Numbered from the stretch's first letter, positions 33,302 to 42,700 are shown. The stretch: DNA of 64,000 bases from Microbacterium sp. MM2322 (GCF_964186585.1 NZ_OZ075067.1:3021802-3085801), one strand, 5' to 3'. A program made the numbers and translations. Notes: generated by a model from the sequence alone, not told the origin.

Positions 33302-33766
33302 ATGACCCTCTCCACCACCACGCACCTCAACTTCCACGGCGACGCCCGCGCCGCGCTCGAGTTCTACGGCCGCGTGTTCGACGGCACCGTCTCGGTGACG
33401 ACGTACGCGCAGGTCGGCATGCCCGCCGAGGCGCCCGGCGCCGAGAAGGTCGTGTTCGGCATCCTCGTCGCGGCGGACGGCTTCCGCCTGATGGCGTACG
33501 ACGTCCCGGGCGAGAAGCGGGGCGCCGAGGCCGTGGCCGGTTCGACCCGCCGCGAGAACGGCGCCACGATCACCGACCGCGCCTTCTTCGTCTCGCTGCA
33601 GGGCGACACCCTCGACGAGGTCGCCGCACGCTGGGAGTCCCTCGCCGACGGCGCGACGGTCATCGAGCCACTCGCCGCGTCGCCGTGGAGCGCCGGCTTC
33701 GGCATGCTCACCGACCGCTTCGGCGTGACGTGGGTCGTCGACGTGCGCGCGGCCCACGCTGGCTGA
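33302..33766 (+). CDS. VOC-family (PhnB-like) protein
   Basis: 154 residues. The pattern LNFHGDARAALEFYGRVFDG, then MPAEAPGAEKVVFGILVAAD and a C-terminal FGMLTDRFGVTWVVDV is the PhnB/YjdN branch of the vicinal-oxygen-chelate fold (the last part often reads GWFGMLTDKFGVxWM). Functions in this branch are mostly unassigned. It is divergent from, and probably controlled by, the WYL regulator. A strong terminator hairpin follows. Confidence 0.85.
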   Translation: MTLSTTTHLNFHGDARAALEFYGRVFDGTVSVTTYAQVGMPAEAPGAEKVVFGILVAADGFRLMAYDVPGEKRGAEAVAGSTRRENGATITDRAFFVSLQGDTLDEVAARWESLADGATVIEPLAASPWSAGFGMLTDRFGVTWVVDVRAAHAG

Positions 33767-33798
33767 CACCCGGCCGCTGGCACAGAACGGGCACCCGA

Positions 33799-33834
33799 CG
33801 CCACCCCGCGAGCACGATCTCTCGCGGGGTGGCG
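33799..33834 (+). terminator. 14-bp-stem terminator after the VOC gene
   Basis: Arms CGCCACCCCGCGAG and CTCGCGGGGTGGCG with an 8-base loop, then CTTTCG. It ends 20 bases before the next start codon. Confidence 0.8.
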
Positions 33835-33853
33835 CTTTCGGTACCGTGGCCGC

Positions 33854-34999
33854 ATGAGCACCCCCGCCTTCGACGCGCGACCCCTGACCGAGCCCGTCGA
33901 CGGGGCCACGGCGCGGGCGCACCGCAGGCAGCTCTTGTCAACGGGACGCGCGCCGAAGACCGCAGGCTGGGCGGCGGGATGCCTCATCGTCGCCGTTGCC
34001 GGGGTCTTCGGGCTCATCGTCGTCAACCTCATCTTCCGACTCGTATTCGCCCCGTTCTTCGAGGGGGATCCCCCGACCGCCGGCGGTTCCTTCGGGATCG
34101 TGGCCGTCGTGGGACTGATCGCCGCCGGTGCGATCGCCCTCATCGTGAAGGCGTACCGGGGCGGCGCCGTTCGCTGGTACCGCCTCGACCACTTCGCGCG
34201 CGCGAACGGGATGACCTGGTACCCGCAGGCATCCAACCCGCCCCTGCCGGGAATGATCTTCACGCTGGGCAGTTCCCGGACGGCGACCGACATCCTGCGC
34301 GGCGAGCAGCCTCGCCTGGTCGAGTTCGGGAACTACCGGTACACGACCGGGTCGGGCAAGAACCGCACCACTCACCGCTGGGGCTACGTCGCGATCCGCC
34401 TCGGGACGCCGCTGCCCCACATCGTGCTGGATGCCGAGGGCAACAACACCTTCCTGGGCACGAACCTGCCGCAGACCTTCGACAAGCACCAGCGGCTCAG
34501 CCTCGAGGGCGACTTCAACACATACTTCTCGCTCTACTGCCCAGAGGGCTACGAGCAGGACGCGCTCTACCTGTTCACGCCCGACATCATGGCGCGGTTC
34601 ATCGACAACGCCGCCCAGCTCGACGTCGAGATCGTCGACGACTGGCTCTTCCTTTATGGCAGGCGCGATTTCTCCACTCTCGATCCTCGAACGTGGGGGT
34701 GGCTGTTCTCGGTCGTCGGTGCGCTGATGGACAAGCTCGCGCAGTGGGAGCGGTGGCGTGACGACCGGCTGACGACGCAGGCCGCCGGGGCGGCGGCATC
34801 CGCTCCCGTCGTCGGCACGTCCGGCGCTCTGCCGTTCACCCCTCCGGTCGAGGCGTTGCGGCCACCGCCCGGGGTGGCCCCGGGCGGCCGACGGCTGAAG
34901 ACGACCGTCCCGTGGGCGACCATCATCATCGCCGCAGGATTCCTCATCATCTGGATCGCCATGCAAAGCGGAGTGATGAACTCCCTGTTCGGCCGCTGA
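33854..34999 (+). CDS. Membrane protein, tandem paralogue 1
   Basis: 381 residues. Two N-terminal helices (AAGCLIVAVAGVFGLIVVNL and FGIVAVVGLIAAGAIALIV) precede a soluble domain (YRLDHFARANGMTWYPQASN, RYTTGSGKNRTTHRWGYVAI, DALYLFTPDIMARFIDNAAQ) and a C-terminal helix. The family is unknown to me. The next gene is a clear duplicate, about 75-80% identical in the soluble core. TACCGT lies six bases before ATG with no ribosome-binding site, so translation is probably leaderless. Confidence 0.75.
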   Translation: MSTPAFDARPLTEPVDGATARAHRRQLLSTGRAPKTAGWAAGCLIVAVAGVFGLIVVNLIFRLVFAPFFEGDPPTAGGSFGIVAVVGLIAAGAIALIVKAYRGGAVRWYRLDHFARANGMTWYPQASNPPLPGMIFTLGSSRTATDILRGEQPRLVEFGNYRYTTGSGKNRTTHRWGYVAIRLGTPLPHIVLDAEGNNTFLGTNLPQTFDKHQRLSLEGDFNTYFSLYCPEGYEQDALYLFTPDIMARFIDNAAQLDVEIVDDWLFLYGRRDFSTLDPRTWGWLFSVVGALMDKLAQWERWRDDRLTTQAAGAAASAPVVGTSGALPFTPPVEALRPPPGVAPGGRRLKTTVPWATIIIAAGFLIIWIAMQSGVMNSLFGR

Positions 35000-35047
35000 C
35001 GACACCGGGAGCGGGCACCGCGGGGCGTGTCCCAGTACCGTGGCCGC

Positions 35048-36175
35048 ATGGAGTTCGACGCGCGCCCCCTCACCGATCCGGTCGACCGCGCGACGGTCGC
35101 CGCCTACCGCAAGCAGCTCGCCGCGTCCGGGCGGGCACCCGGGGGGTCCGGCGTCGTCGCGATCGTCATCGGTGGAGTCATCGCCGTGATCTTCGCGGCT
35201 TTCACGATCAGCATGGTCGGTGGCTTCATCGCATCGACGGCGGCCGGCGGCGGCAACATCCTGGGCGCGATCGGACCCGTCGTCATCCTCGGCGTGATCG
35301 GGCTCGGCGCGGGCGCGCTCATCGTTCGCGGCATCCGCGGCTCGGCGGAGCGCGCGTACCGTCTCGATCACTTCGCGCAGGCGAACGGGATGACCTGGTA
35401 CCCCGAGGCATCCGACCCGCCCCTTCCGGGCATGATCTTCTCGCACGGACACTCGCGGAGGGCGAAGGACATCCTTCGAGGCGAGAAGCCTCGGCTCGTC
35501 GAGTTCGCCAACTACCGGTACACGACGGGGTCGGGCAAGAACCAGACGACCCATCACTGGGGCTACGTCGCCATTCGCCTCGGGACACCGCTGCCGCACA
35601 TCGTCCTCGACGCCGAGGGCAACAACGCCCTGTTCGGCTCGAACCTCCCGCAGACGTTCGACAAGGATCAGCGGCTCCGGCTCGAGGGCGATTTCGACAA
35701 GCACTTCGCCCTCTACTGCCCCGAGGGCTACGAGCAGGACGCCCTGTACCTGTTCACGCCCGACATCATGGCGCGGTTCATCGACAACGCCGCCCAGCTC
35801 GACGTCGAGATCGTCGACGACTGGCTGTTTCTCTACGCCAAACGCGATTTCTCCACGCTCGATCCCCAAACGTGGGCGTGGCTGTTCTCCGTCGTCGGCG
35901 CGCTGTTCGACAAGCTCGGCCAGTGGGAACGGTGGCGCGACGACCGGCTGACGCGGGCGGATGCCGCGGCCGCAGCATCCGCTTCCGCGGGCGGAGTCGC
36001 CGGTTCCCTGCCGTTCACGCCCCCGATCGAGGCCTTGCGACCGCCGCCGGGCGTCGCGCCGGGCGGGAGACGCCTGAAGGCAGGCATCCCCTGGGCGGCG
36101 ATCATCATCGTCGTGATCGCTGCACTCGGGTTCGCCGCGCAGAGCGGGCTCCTCGACGCGATATTCAGTCGATGA
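35048..36175 (+). CDS. Membrane protein, tandem paralogue 2
   Basis: 375 residues with the same layout as the preceding gene: two N-terminal helices, the core RYTTGSGKNQTTHHWGYVAI and DALYLFTPDIMARFIDNAAQ, a Pro-rich linker (EALRPPPGVAPGGRRLK) and one C-terminal helix. The helices are less conserved than the core. The sequence GTACCGTGGCCGCATG precedes the start exactly as in paralogue 1, so promoter and start were duplicated as well. Its last 11 bases overlap the convergent DUF6716 gene. Confidence 0.75.
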   Translation: MEFDARPLTDPVDRATVAAYRKQLAASGRAPGGSGVVAIVIGGVIAVIFAAFTISMVGGFIASTAAGGGNILGAIGPVVILGVIGLGAGALIVRGIRGSAERAYRLDHFAQANGMTWYPEASDPPLPGMIFSHGHSRRAKDILRGEKPRLVEFANYRYTTGSGKNQTTHHWGYVAIRLGTPLPHIVLDAEGNNALFGSNLPQTFDKDQRLRLEGDFDKHFALYCPEGYEQDALYLFTPDIMARFIDNAAQLDVEIVDDWLFLYAKRDFSTLDPQTWAWLFSVVGALFDKLGQWERWRDDRLTRADAAAAASASAGGVAGSLPFTPPIEALRPPPGVAPGGRRLKAGIPWAAIIIVVIAALGFAAQSGLLDAIFSR

Positions 36176-37505
36176 CGGCGGTGGCGAGGACGGAACGGCG
36201 CGGACGCACGATCGGGTCCTGATACTGGGCCGGCGTCACGGTGATGTCGCTGCCGGCGTCGGACCAGCTTTCCGCCCCGCGGCGACCGAGCACCTTGCGG
36301 GCGGTGAGAATCGCCCAGACCAGCGGCTTGCCCACCGCGAGCGCGACGGCACCCGTGACGGTGTGGTCCTCCGATCCGAGGACCGCCTTGCGCTGCCACG
36401 CCTCGTGCAGCATCCCGCCGCGCGCGATCGGCACCACACGGGGCGCCAACGCGCCGCGCCGGCGGAGGTCGACGAGGCGTTCGACCTCTTTCCACCAGGT
36501 GGATTCGCTCGGGTCGTGGAAGTAGTTGTCGGCCAGCCATTCGGGGCGAGGATGCCGGAACCGGCGCGCGATCACGTCGTCGGCACTTCCCTGCACGCCG
36601 CTGCCGCTGAAGACGGTGTTGAGGTGAGCTTTTGAGACGCCGAACGTCGTGAGTGCGATGACGGGGACGCCCGCCGCCATCGCCTCGATCGCGGCGGTGG
36701 AGCTGACGGTGACGAGCCCTTCGGCGGTCTCGAGGGCGCGGGACATCGGCTCGTGCGAGAAGACGAGGTTGTCGGGCCGGTCCCGCAGCAGGTCGGTGAG
36801 TCCGGTGCGCTCGAAGTGCGTCTCGGTCTCGCCGAGCTCCGGACGCGAGCGGAGCTTCAGGACGACGCGACGCGACGGGTCGGCGAGCGCCGCTGCGCGG
36901 AGGATGTCGGCGAGCTGGCGACGCTCCTCGGGCTCGCGCGGCACGATCGCCTGCGCGGCGAAGACGAGGTCGGTGCCGCCGGCGGATTCGTGCGCGGGCC
37001 GGGCGTAGGGCAGCGTCGCGAGGCCGAGGCGCATCTTCAGACCGAGCCGCTCGGCAAGCTTGGCGAACGCTCGCTGCTCGCGCCGGGAGTGGACGATCAT
37101 CAGATCGCAGTGGCGGCGGTACAGGGCCGCACCACGCTGGGCGGGAATCGACATCCCGGGCAGCCCCGAGACGACGACCGGACGCGGGGTGACACGGTCG
37201 ATCTGACGGATCACGAGCCGCACGAAGGGACCACGACCGCCGATCACGACGACGTCGGGCCGGTCCTTCGTGAGCCAGTCGGCGACGTCGTCGTACGCGA
37301 TACGGGTGACCGCCTCGGGACGGATGCCGGTGCCCGCCAACGCGGCATGCTCCTGAGCGGCGCTCACCACGAGCGGCGTCTGCACGAGCAGCAGGTGCGG
37401 ATCCACCGACGGCGCGGAGTCGATGAGCGCCGCCGACCACTTCACGAAGGAGTCGGCGTCGGCGATCGCGACGACGCGCATGCGTCCCGGACGGTCACCA
37501 CGCAT
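36165..37505 (-). CDS. DUF6716-type putative glycosyltransferase
   Basis: 446 residues. The Rossmann-like N-terminus (MRVVAIADADSFVKWSAALI) and the C-terminal segment GLVTVSSTAAIEAMAAGVPV, with VIALTTFGVSK, resemble the nucleotide-sugar lobe of GT-B transferases (S/T-T-A.EA...G.PV). It follows neuB by two bases in a nonulosonic-acid operon, so it likely adds or handles sugars of that surface glycan. The start is 37505 or 37481 (MRVVAIAD); neither has a good ribosome-binding site, consistent with coupling to neuB. Confidence 0.7.
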   Translation of the reverse strand: MRGDRPGRMRVVAIADADSFVKWSAALIDSAPSVDPHLLLVQTPLVVSAAQEHAALAGTGIRPEAVTRIAYDDVADWLTKDRPDVVVIGGRGPFVRLVIRQIDRVTPRPVVVSGLPGMSIPAQRGAALYRRHCDLMIVHSRREQRAFAKLAERLGLKMRLGLATLPYARPAHESAGGTDLVFAAQAIVPREPEERRQLADILRAAALADPSRRVVLKLRSRPELGETETHFERTGLTDLLRDRPDNLVFSHEPMSRALETAEGLVTVSSTAAIEAMAAGVPVIALTTFGVSKAHLNTVFSGSGVQGSADDVIARRFRHPRPEWLADNYFHDPSESTWWKEVERLVDLRRRGALAPRVVPIARGGMLHEAWQRKAVLGSEDHTVTGAVALAVGKPLVWAILTARKVLGRRGAESWSDAGSDITVTPAQYQDPIVRPRRSVLATAVID

Positions 37506-37507
37506 GA

Positions 37508-38380
37508 TCAGGCCGGAACGCGGCGCAGCTTCGCCATCGGCGCGAGCTCACCGTCGTAGATGCGCTTGACGCCGTCGCCGAGGGCCGTCTCGATGACACG
37601 GATGTCGCGGACGAGGTGCTCGAGTCCCGCGGGCTCGAGCGAGGCCGCGTGGTCGGAGCCCCACATCGTGCGGTCGAGGGTGATGTGACGCTCCACCGCG
37701 ACGGCGCCGAGCGAGACGGCGGCGAGGGAGATCTGCAGACCCCGCTCGTGTCCGGAGTAGCCGACGGGGATACCGGCGTAACGGTCGCGCAGCGACGCGA
37801 TCATCTTGATGTTCGCCTCTTCGGGCTCCATCGGGTAGGTCGACGTCGCGTGCATGAGGACCGTCCGGTCGGTGCCGAGGACCTCGAGGGCGCGGTCGAT
37901 CTGGTCGATCGTCGACATCCCGGTCGAGAGGATGACGGGCTTGCCGGTGGCCCGCAGGGCCTCGAGCAGCTCGATGTCGGTGAGGCTCGCCGAGGCGACC
38001 TTGTGGGCGACGACGCCCAGGTCCTCGAGGAACTCCACACTCGGCACGTCCCACGGGGACGCGAACCAGTCGAGGCCGCGCATGGTCGCGTAGTCGCCGA
38101 TCTCGATGTACTGCTCGCGGTCGAACTCGACGCGGTAACGGTACTCGAGGTACGTCATGGTTCCCCACGGCGTCTCGCGCAGGGTGTCGCGCATGTGCGC
38201 GGGGGTCGCGATCTCGGGCGTGCGCTTCTGGAACTTGACGGCGTTGGCGCCGGCGTTCGCGGCGACGTCGATGAGCTGCTTGGCCAGCTCGACATCGCCG
38301 TTGTGGTTGAGGCCGATCTCGGCGATGACGTACACGGGGTGTCCGCCGCCGAGTACGTGGTTTCCGATGGTCACCGTCAT
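37508..38380 (-). CDS. neuB: N-acetylneuraminate synthase family protein (NeuB TIM barrel)
   Basis: 290 residues. The family start VYVIAEIGLNHNGDVELAKQ, then ANAVKFQKRTPE, KVASASLTDIELLEA, LSTGMSTIDQID and the metal/PEP region VGYSGHERG and VERHITLDRTMWGSDH are present. The barrel condenses phosphoenolpyruvate with an N-acyl hexosamine or mannose to a nine-carbon acid. The usual C-terminal antifreeze-like SAF domain is missing (family length about 340-350). No NeuC epimerase lies nearby, so the substrate (ManNAc, mannose or a Pse/Leg precursor) is open. Confidence 0.88.
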   Translation of the reverse strand: MTVTIGNHVLGGGHPVYVIAEIGLNHNGDVELAKQLIDVAANAGANAVKFQKRTPEIATPAHMRDTLRETPWGTMTYLEYRYRVEFDREQYIEIGDYATMRGLDWFASPWDVPSVEFLEDLGVVAHKVASASLTDIELLEALRATGKPVILSTGMSTIDQIDRALEVLGTDRTVLMHATSTYPMEPEEANIKMIASLRDRYAGIPVGYSGHERGLQISLAAVSLGAVAVERHITLDRTMWGSDHAASLEPAGLEHLVRDIRVIETALGDGVKRIYDGELAPMAKLRRVPA

Positions 38381-38485
38381 GGCGAGTCCTTTCGTCGGTG
38401 CTGTCCTCAGCGTGAGTTCCGACCGTGAATGACGGATGAACCCCGGATGGCGAGGACCGGACGACTGGCTGTCGGGTGGGTGCGC

Positions 38486-39646
38486 TCAGCGCGCGGCGAG
38501 CACGCGGTCGGCGAGTTCGCGGACCGCCCCGTCACCGCCGTTGCGCGTCAGGACCACGCGGGCGGCGGCCAGCACCTCGGATCGGGCATCGGCGACCGCG
38601 ACCGGCCACCCCACCAGCGCCATCGCGGGCAGGTCGTTGACGTCGTTCCCGAGGTAGGCCGTCTCTGCCAGGTCGACACCGCGGTCGGCTGCCCACTGAC
38701 GGAGAACGGATGCCTTGTCGTCAACTCCGTGGACCACCTCGACCTGCAGCTTCTCGGCGCGGGCCCGGACGACAGCGTTCTGCTCCGTCGACAGGATCAG
38801 CACCGGCACTCCCGCGCGCCGGAGGAGCGCGACGCCCATGCCGTCGGAGCGGCTCACGCGGACGTGTTCGGTGCCGGCGGCATCCACCCACGCCGTGTCG
38901 TCGGTGTGGACGCCGTCGAAGTCGGTCACGACGACCGTCGCGGCGAGCGGCTCGGGCGGGTCGACCAGGGGAGCGAGCGCCTGCGCCGCGCGAAGCTGGC
39001 CGGGATCGTCGATCTCGATCGCGGTCGCCTCGGGCACCTCGACGATCTCAGTGCGTCCGAAGAAGCGGTGCTTCGCCGCGCGGAATCCCTCGGTCGTGAA
39101 GACGTAGAACGCGCCGGTCTCGACGAAGTGCGGGTCGCGGTCCTGTCGGCGGGGGCGGTGCGCGGCGTCGTGACCGATCGCGGCCGCAGCACCGTCGGCA
39201 TCCCGTCGCCAGACGAACTCGTAACTCTCCCGCGCGGAGAACGCGCTGTCAGCCTGCCCGTCACGGACGGCGGCGACGGCCTCGCGCAGCGCGCCCGAGG
39301 GGATGAAGGGGCTCGTGGCCTGGAGGAACGCCGTCACCCGCGGGGAGATCCCCTCCGCTGCGAGCGCGTCGAGGGCGTGAAGGAGCGCACTCTCGGAGCT
39401 GGCCGTGTCCCCCGAGATGTCGGCGGGACGTGCGACGACCCGGGCGCCCGCCCCGCGCGCGGCGGCCCCGATGGCCTCGTCGTCCGTCGAGACCACGACG
39501 AGGTCGATCACACCGGATGCCTGCGCGGCGCGCACCGCGCGGACGATGAGCGGGATGCCGCCGACGCGGGCGACGTTCTTGCCGGGCACGCCTTTGGATC
39601 CGCCGCGGGCCGGGATGATCGCGATCGTCTCGACGGTGTCAGCCAC
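38486..39646 (-). CDS. neuA: Acylneuraminate cytidylyltransferase-HAD phosphatase fusion
   Basis: 386 residues in two parts. The N-terminal part (1-220) has the CMP-sugar synthetase motif IAIIPARGGSKGVPGKN and FLQATSPFI. The C-terminal part (from about 235) is a KdsC-like phosphatase: VVTDFDGVHTDD, LSTEQNAVVRARAEKL and YLGNDVNDLPAM. It would activate the nonulosonate with CTP and remove a 9-phosphate. GTG 39646 is preferred because GAGGAGG lies six bases upstream; ATG 39652 overlaps the previous stop as ATGA but touches the ribosome-binding site directly. Confidence 0.88.
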   Translation of the reverse strand: MADTVETIAIIPARGGSKGVPGKNVARVGGIPLIVRAVRAAQASGVIDLVVVSTDDEAIGAAARGAGARVVARPADISGDTASSESALLHALDALAAEGISPRVTAFLQATSPFIPSGALREAVAAVRDGQADSAFSARESYEFVWRRDADGAAAAIGHDAAHRPRRQDRDPHFVETGAFYVFTTEGFRAAKHRFFGRTEIVEVPEATAIEIDDPGQLRAAQALAPLVDPPEPLAATVVVTDFDGVHTDDTAWVDAAGTEHVRVSRSDGMGVALLRRAGVPVLILSTEQNAVVRARAEKLQVEVVHGVDDKASVLRQWAADRGVDLAETAYLGNDVNDLPAMALVGWPVAVADARSEVLAAARVVLTRNGGDGAVRELADRVLAAR

Positions 39647-39648
39647 GG

Positions 39649-41001
39649 TCATCCTCCTCGCAGGGCCTTCCAGGCCCGCCTGCTCCGGCGCTGCGCACCG
39701 CGAATCGCCAACTGGACCTCCGTGATCCGGCTCGCTGCGCCCTGCGTCCCCATGGCGCGGGCGAGCAGCCCCGGGCGCGCGCCGCCCGTGAGTCCGAGCG
39801 AAGTCAATCGCGTGCGGGCGAAGTAGCGGTCGCGCTCGTCGACGGGAGCATCCGCGAGGAACTCCTCGGCGCGGGGGCGGAGGTGTGCGGCGATGACGGG
39901 CTGCATCGCGAATCCGACGGCGTCGACGAGATGCTGCATCCGCTCGCCCCGGTACGGGGAATCGGTGCGGGTGAGCGCATCGATGATCGTCACCGGGATG
40001 CGGTTGCCGTTCTCGAACGGCGTGAGACGCTGCAGGAGCACCTCGGTGCCGACGGCGGCGATCGGCAGTCCGGTCAGCGCCTGCAGTGTGGGCAGAGCGG
40101 TGGAGAATCCCGCGACCGCGCCGACGAACGGCAGTCGGAGGGCGAGGACCTCGGCCGGAGTGCCGCCGCGGAAGACGGCGAAGGCGACGCCGCGGGTCGC
40201 CGCGTGCGCGGCGAGGTCGTCGATCAGTGCGGGAGCGGCGGACGGATGCGGCTTGAACACGATCGCTCCGGGCTCCCACTCGAGGGCCCGGTCGATCATG
40301 TCGCACTGCATCTGCAGTTCCTCTTCGGGCGAGATGAGCTTCAACGCCGAGAGGTATTGGCCGAGGACGAGGGCGGGTCGCTCGAGAGCGTCGAGCGCGT
40401 CGATGTCGGGATCGTCCGTTGCCGCGGCGACCTCTTCCATCACCGTGCGGAGTGCTGCAGCCGCAACCGGCACGCGCGGCGTACCGGCGAACAGCAGCGG
40501 CTCGACTCCGGGCACGGTATCCGCGTAGACGACGCCGACGACGCGGCCGGCGACCGTGTGGGGCCACCGGTTGCGGATCGGCGAGTACGTCATGAGACCG
40601 TCACCCACGATCGACACCGGCGCACCGGCGAAGACGTCGATGAACACGCGCGACGGCGCAACCTGGGGGCTCTGCAGGAACAGCTCGACCTCGCTGTCGC
40701 CGATGCCCCACGCCTGCCGCAGGAGACGCTGCAGCACCGGGGCCGCGCTCGAGCCGACCCGCCAGTGCGGTGGCCTTTCCGGCGCGAGGAGTTCGTTGAG
40801 ATCGATGACCCGGTCGAACCGGGCCCGCAGGCTCGCGAGGTGCGGTGCGTCGACGATTCCCTCACCGGCCTCGGGGATGATCGCCGCGTTGACCGCAACG
40901 AGGATGCGCCCCGACGGGGAGGCCGGGAGAGCACCGGCATCCATTGCGGCCACCGCCGTCATGAGGCCGTATGCCGAATTGAGCACGAAGATCTGCGTCA
41001 T
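39649..41001 (-). CDS. Alpha-2,8-polysialyltransferase-like protein
   Basis: 450 residues. It starts with TQIFVLNSAYGLMTAVAAMD, then the segments LERPALVLGQYLSALKLISP and EPGAIVFKPHPSAAPALID, the D/E-x-G..KxHP pattern of bacterial polysialyltransferases and related GT52-type enzymes. It would add or polymerise CMP-activated sialic acids on the surface glycan. It overlaps both neighbours by 4 bases within the neu operon. The linkage and acceptor are not predictable. Confidence 0.72.
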   Translation of the reverse strand: MTQIFVLNSAYGLMTAVAAMDAGALPASPSGRILVAVNAAIIPEAGEGIVDAPHLASLRARFDRVIDLNELLAPERPPHWRVGSSAAPVLQRLLRQAWGIGDSEVELFLQSPQVAPSRVFIDVFAGAPVSIVGDGLMTYSPIRNRWPHTVAGRVVGVVYADTVPGVEPLLFAGTPRVPVAAAALRTVMEEVAAATDDPDIDALDALERPALVLGQYLSALKLISPEEELQMQCDMIDRALEWEPGAIVFKPHPSAAPALIDDLAAHAATRGVAFAVFRGGTPAEVLALRLPFVGAVAGFSTALPTLQALTGLPIAAVGTEVLLQRLTPFENGNRIPVTIIDALTRTDSPYRGERMQHLVDAVGFAMQPVIAAHLRPRAEEFLADAPVDERDRYFARTRLTSLGLTGGARPGLLARAMGTQGAASRITEVQLAIRGAQRRSRRAWKALRGG

Positions 41002-41975
41002 GCGCTGCGGACCTCGCGCACGAGTCGCGCAAGGATGCGCCGTCGCCGATCCGACAGTCGCAGCAGGGCCGGATCGATCTGGTCCGCGGGGATGGCTCGC
41101 AGAAGATCACGGATGCCGCTGCGCAGAGCCGTGCGGTCGGCGGTCGACATCGCCCGAGCCCGGAAGAGGTGGTACGCGCAGACGGACATCGTGGTTGTGG
41201 CGATCTTCGGGAGGAACCGTTCGGCCTCGTGGTCGTCCTCGACGACGCGCACCGCTTCGCCGAAGGCGGGAAGGAAGTCGAGCTGACGACGGTCGAGCAC
41301 CTGCGTGAGCGAGGTCGACACGCCGCGCCGGTACAGGATCGCCGGAGCATCGACCACCGCGAACGACGTCGCACGCAAGTGCAGGCGCCAGATCCAGGGT
41401 CGATCCTCCGCCGTGAAGAGGCCGGGTTCGAAGTGCGCGAGCCCCTGATCGAGGACACGGCGGTGGAACATGCCCGCCCAGGCATAGGGGTAGTCGACCA
41501 TGGTCGTCTCATCCGCGGGCAGGATCGCCTCTCGCGGCGGGACGACGCGGCCGCGCCAGGCGTGCGGCGCCCGCATCAGCCGACGGCGGCCGTCGGTGTC
41601 GGTGACGTGGTCCGTCCGGACGAAGTCGCAGTCCAATCGCCGCATCGAGTCGACGAGGCTTTCGAGACGCTCGGGGTGCATCCAGTCGTCACCGTCGACG
41701 AAGGCGAAGAACTCCGTGTCGACGTGCTCGAGTCCTTGGTTGCGGGCCGCAGCGAGACCGACCGGCTGCGGGTTCGAGATGATCTCGACGTTCGGCATGT
41801 CGCGGGCGAAGTGCTGGACCTGGACCCGGGTGTCGTCCGTCGAACCGTCGTCGATGACGACGAGGCGCAGTCGTCCGGGGTCCTGGAACTGACGCCCGAG
41901 GGTCGTGATGGTCGTGCCGATGTAGGGACCGGCGTCTTTCGCCGGAAGGATGACGGTCACGATCGGTGAGGACAC
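40998..41975 (-). CDS. Family 2 glycosyltransferase
   Basis: 325 residues. GT-A features: VTVILPAKDAGPYIGTTITT, VVIDDGSTDDT, NQGLEHVDTEFFAFVDGDDW (DxD-like) and TAEDRPWIWRLHL (acceptor base region). It probably transfers the first or linker sugar of the nonulosonate polymer and is the first gene of the operon. GTG 41975 (VSSPIVTV) is chosen because the fold begins there; the longer open frame upstream is Arg-rich and lies in the promoter region. Confidence 0.87.
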   Translation of the reverse strand: MSSPIVTVILPAKDAGPYIGTTITTLGRQFQDPGRLRLVVIDDGSTDDTRVQVQHFARDMPNVEIISNPQPVGLAAARNQGLEHVDTEFFAFVDGDDWMHPERLESLVDSMRRLDCDFVRTDHVTDTDGRRRLMRAPHAWRGRVVPPREAILPADETTMVDYPYAWAGMFHRRVLDQGLAHFEPGLFTAEDRPWIWRLHLRATSFAVVDAPAILYRRGVSTSLTQVLDRRQLDFLPAFGEAVRVVEDDHEAERFLPKIATTTMSVCAYHLFRARAMSTADRTALRSGIRDLLRAIPADQIDPALLRLSDRRRRILARLVREVRSA

Positions 41976-42175
41976 GTCGCGATCCAAACAAGCGGTCGTG
42001 GCCGGGAGGTTGCTCCCGGGTGAACGGTTGCCTTCGGCTCGGGCGACTAGCACAGCGGCCCGTCGCGGTCCACGGCTTCGGACGTCCGACAGCCCTCGGC
42101 TAACGTGGTGAATCGTCGGGGGGCGCTTCGTCCTGGTGCGTGTCCTCGTCTGCCGCCCACCAAGGAGATTCACAC

Positions 42176-42700
42176 ATGTCACGCACGCACACCCTCTCAG
42201 CAGGCTTCGCCGTCGCCACCCTCGCACTCTTCGCACTCACCGGTTGCGGCGCCCCCGCGTCGGCACCTGCCAGCTCCGCACCGGCCGCACAGTCGCCCTC
42301 GACCGAGGGCGAGGCACCCGCCGGTGACCAGAGCACCGCCGAGGCCTGCAGCATCCTCCAAACGGAATTGACCGACCTCGGCAACGAGATCAACGCCGCC
42401 ACCACCGACGTGACCGCGTCGATGGAGTCCGGTGACACGACGGCAGCACGCGAAACCTTCGCCAAGGTCGGCACCCGGATCGACGAGATCTCGGGCAAGG
42501 TGACCAACCCGGAGGTGTCTGCGGCGTTCGAGTCCTACTCGTCTGCCTGGGGCGAGTTCGAGACGGTCTTCGTCAAGATCAGCGACGCCGTCGATGCGAA
42601 GGACAAAGAAGGCGTCAAGGCCGCCGCACAGGAGATCACCACGGGCGTGTCGTCGTTCACCGACGCCGCAGGAAAGATCGGCGAGGCCTGCAACGGCTGA
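42176..42700 (+). CDS. Small lipoprotein, unknown function
   Basis: 174 residues. The signal peptide ends in lipobox LFALTGCGAP (Cys near 24), followed by a Pro/Ser/Ala linker and a helical domain (CSILQTELTDLGNEINAATT to KIGEACNG) with two Cys that could pair. Short helical lipoproteins like this are common in Microbacteriaceae with no assigned role. ATG 42176 follows AAGGAGATT. It is divergent from the glycan operon and ends at a strong hairpin terminator. Confidence 0.78.
   Translation: MSRTHTLSAGFAVATLALFALTGCGAPASAPASSAPAAQSPSTEGEAPAGDQSTAEACSILQTELTDLGNEINAATTDVTASMESGDTTAARETFAKVGTRIDEISGKVTNPEVSAAFESYSSAWGEFETVFVKISDAVDAKDKEGVKAAAQEITTGVSSFTDAAGKIGEACNG

Noticed and set aside
32258..33922. 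554-residue version of the WYL regulator
   Set aside because: The first 236 residues run through the divergent VOC gene and promoter; the real helix-turn-helix starts at ATG 33211.
38486..40567. 693-residue fused ORF including NeuA
   Set aside because: The first 300 residues are an Arg-rich shadow of the polysialyltransferase-like gene; the NeuA start is at 39646-39652.
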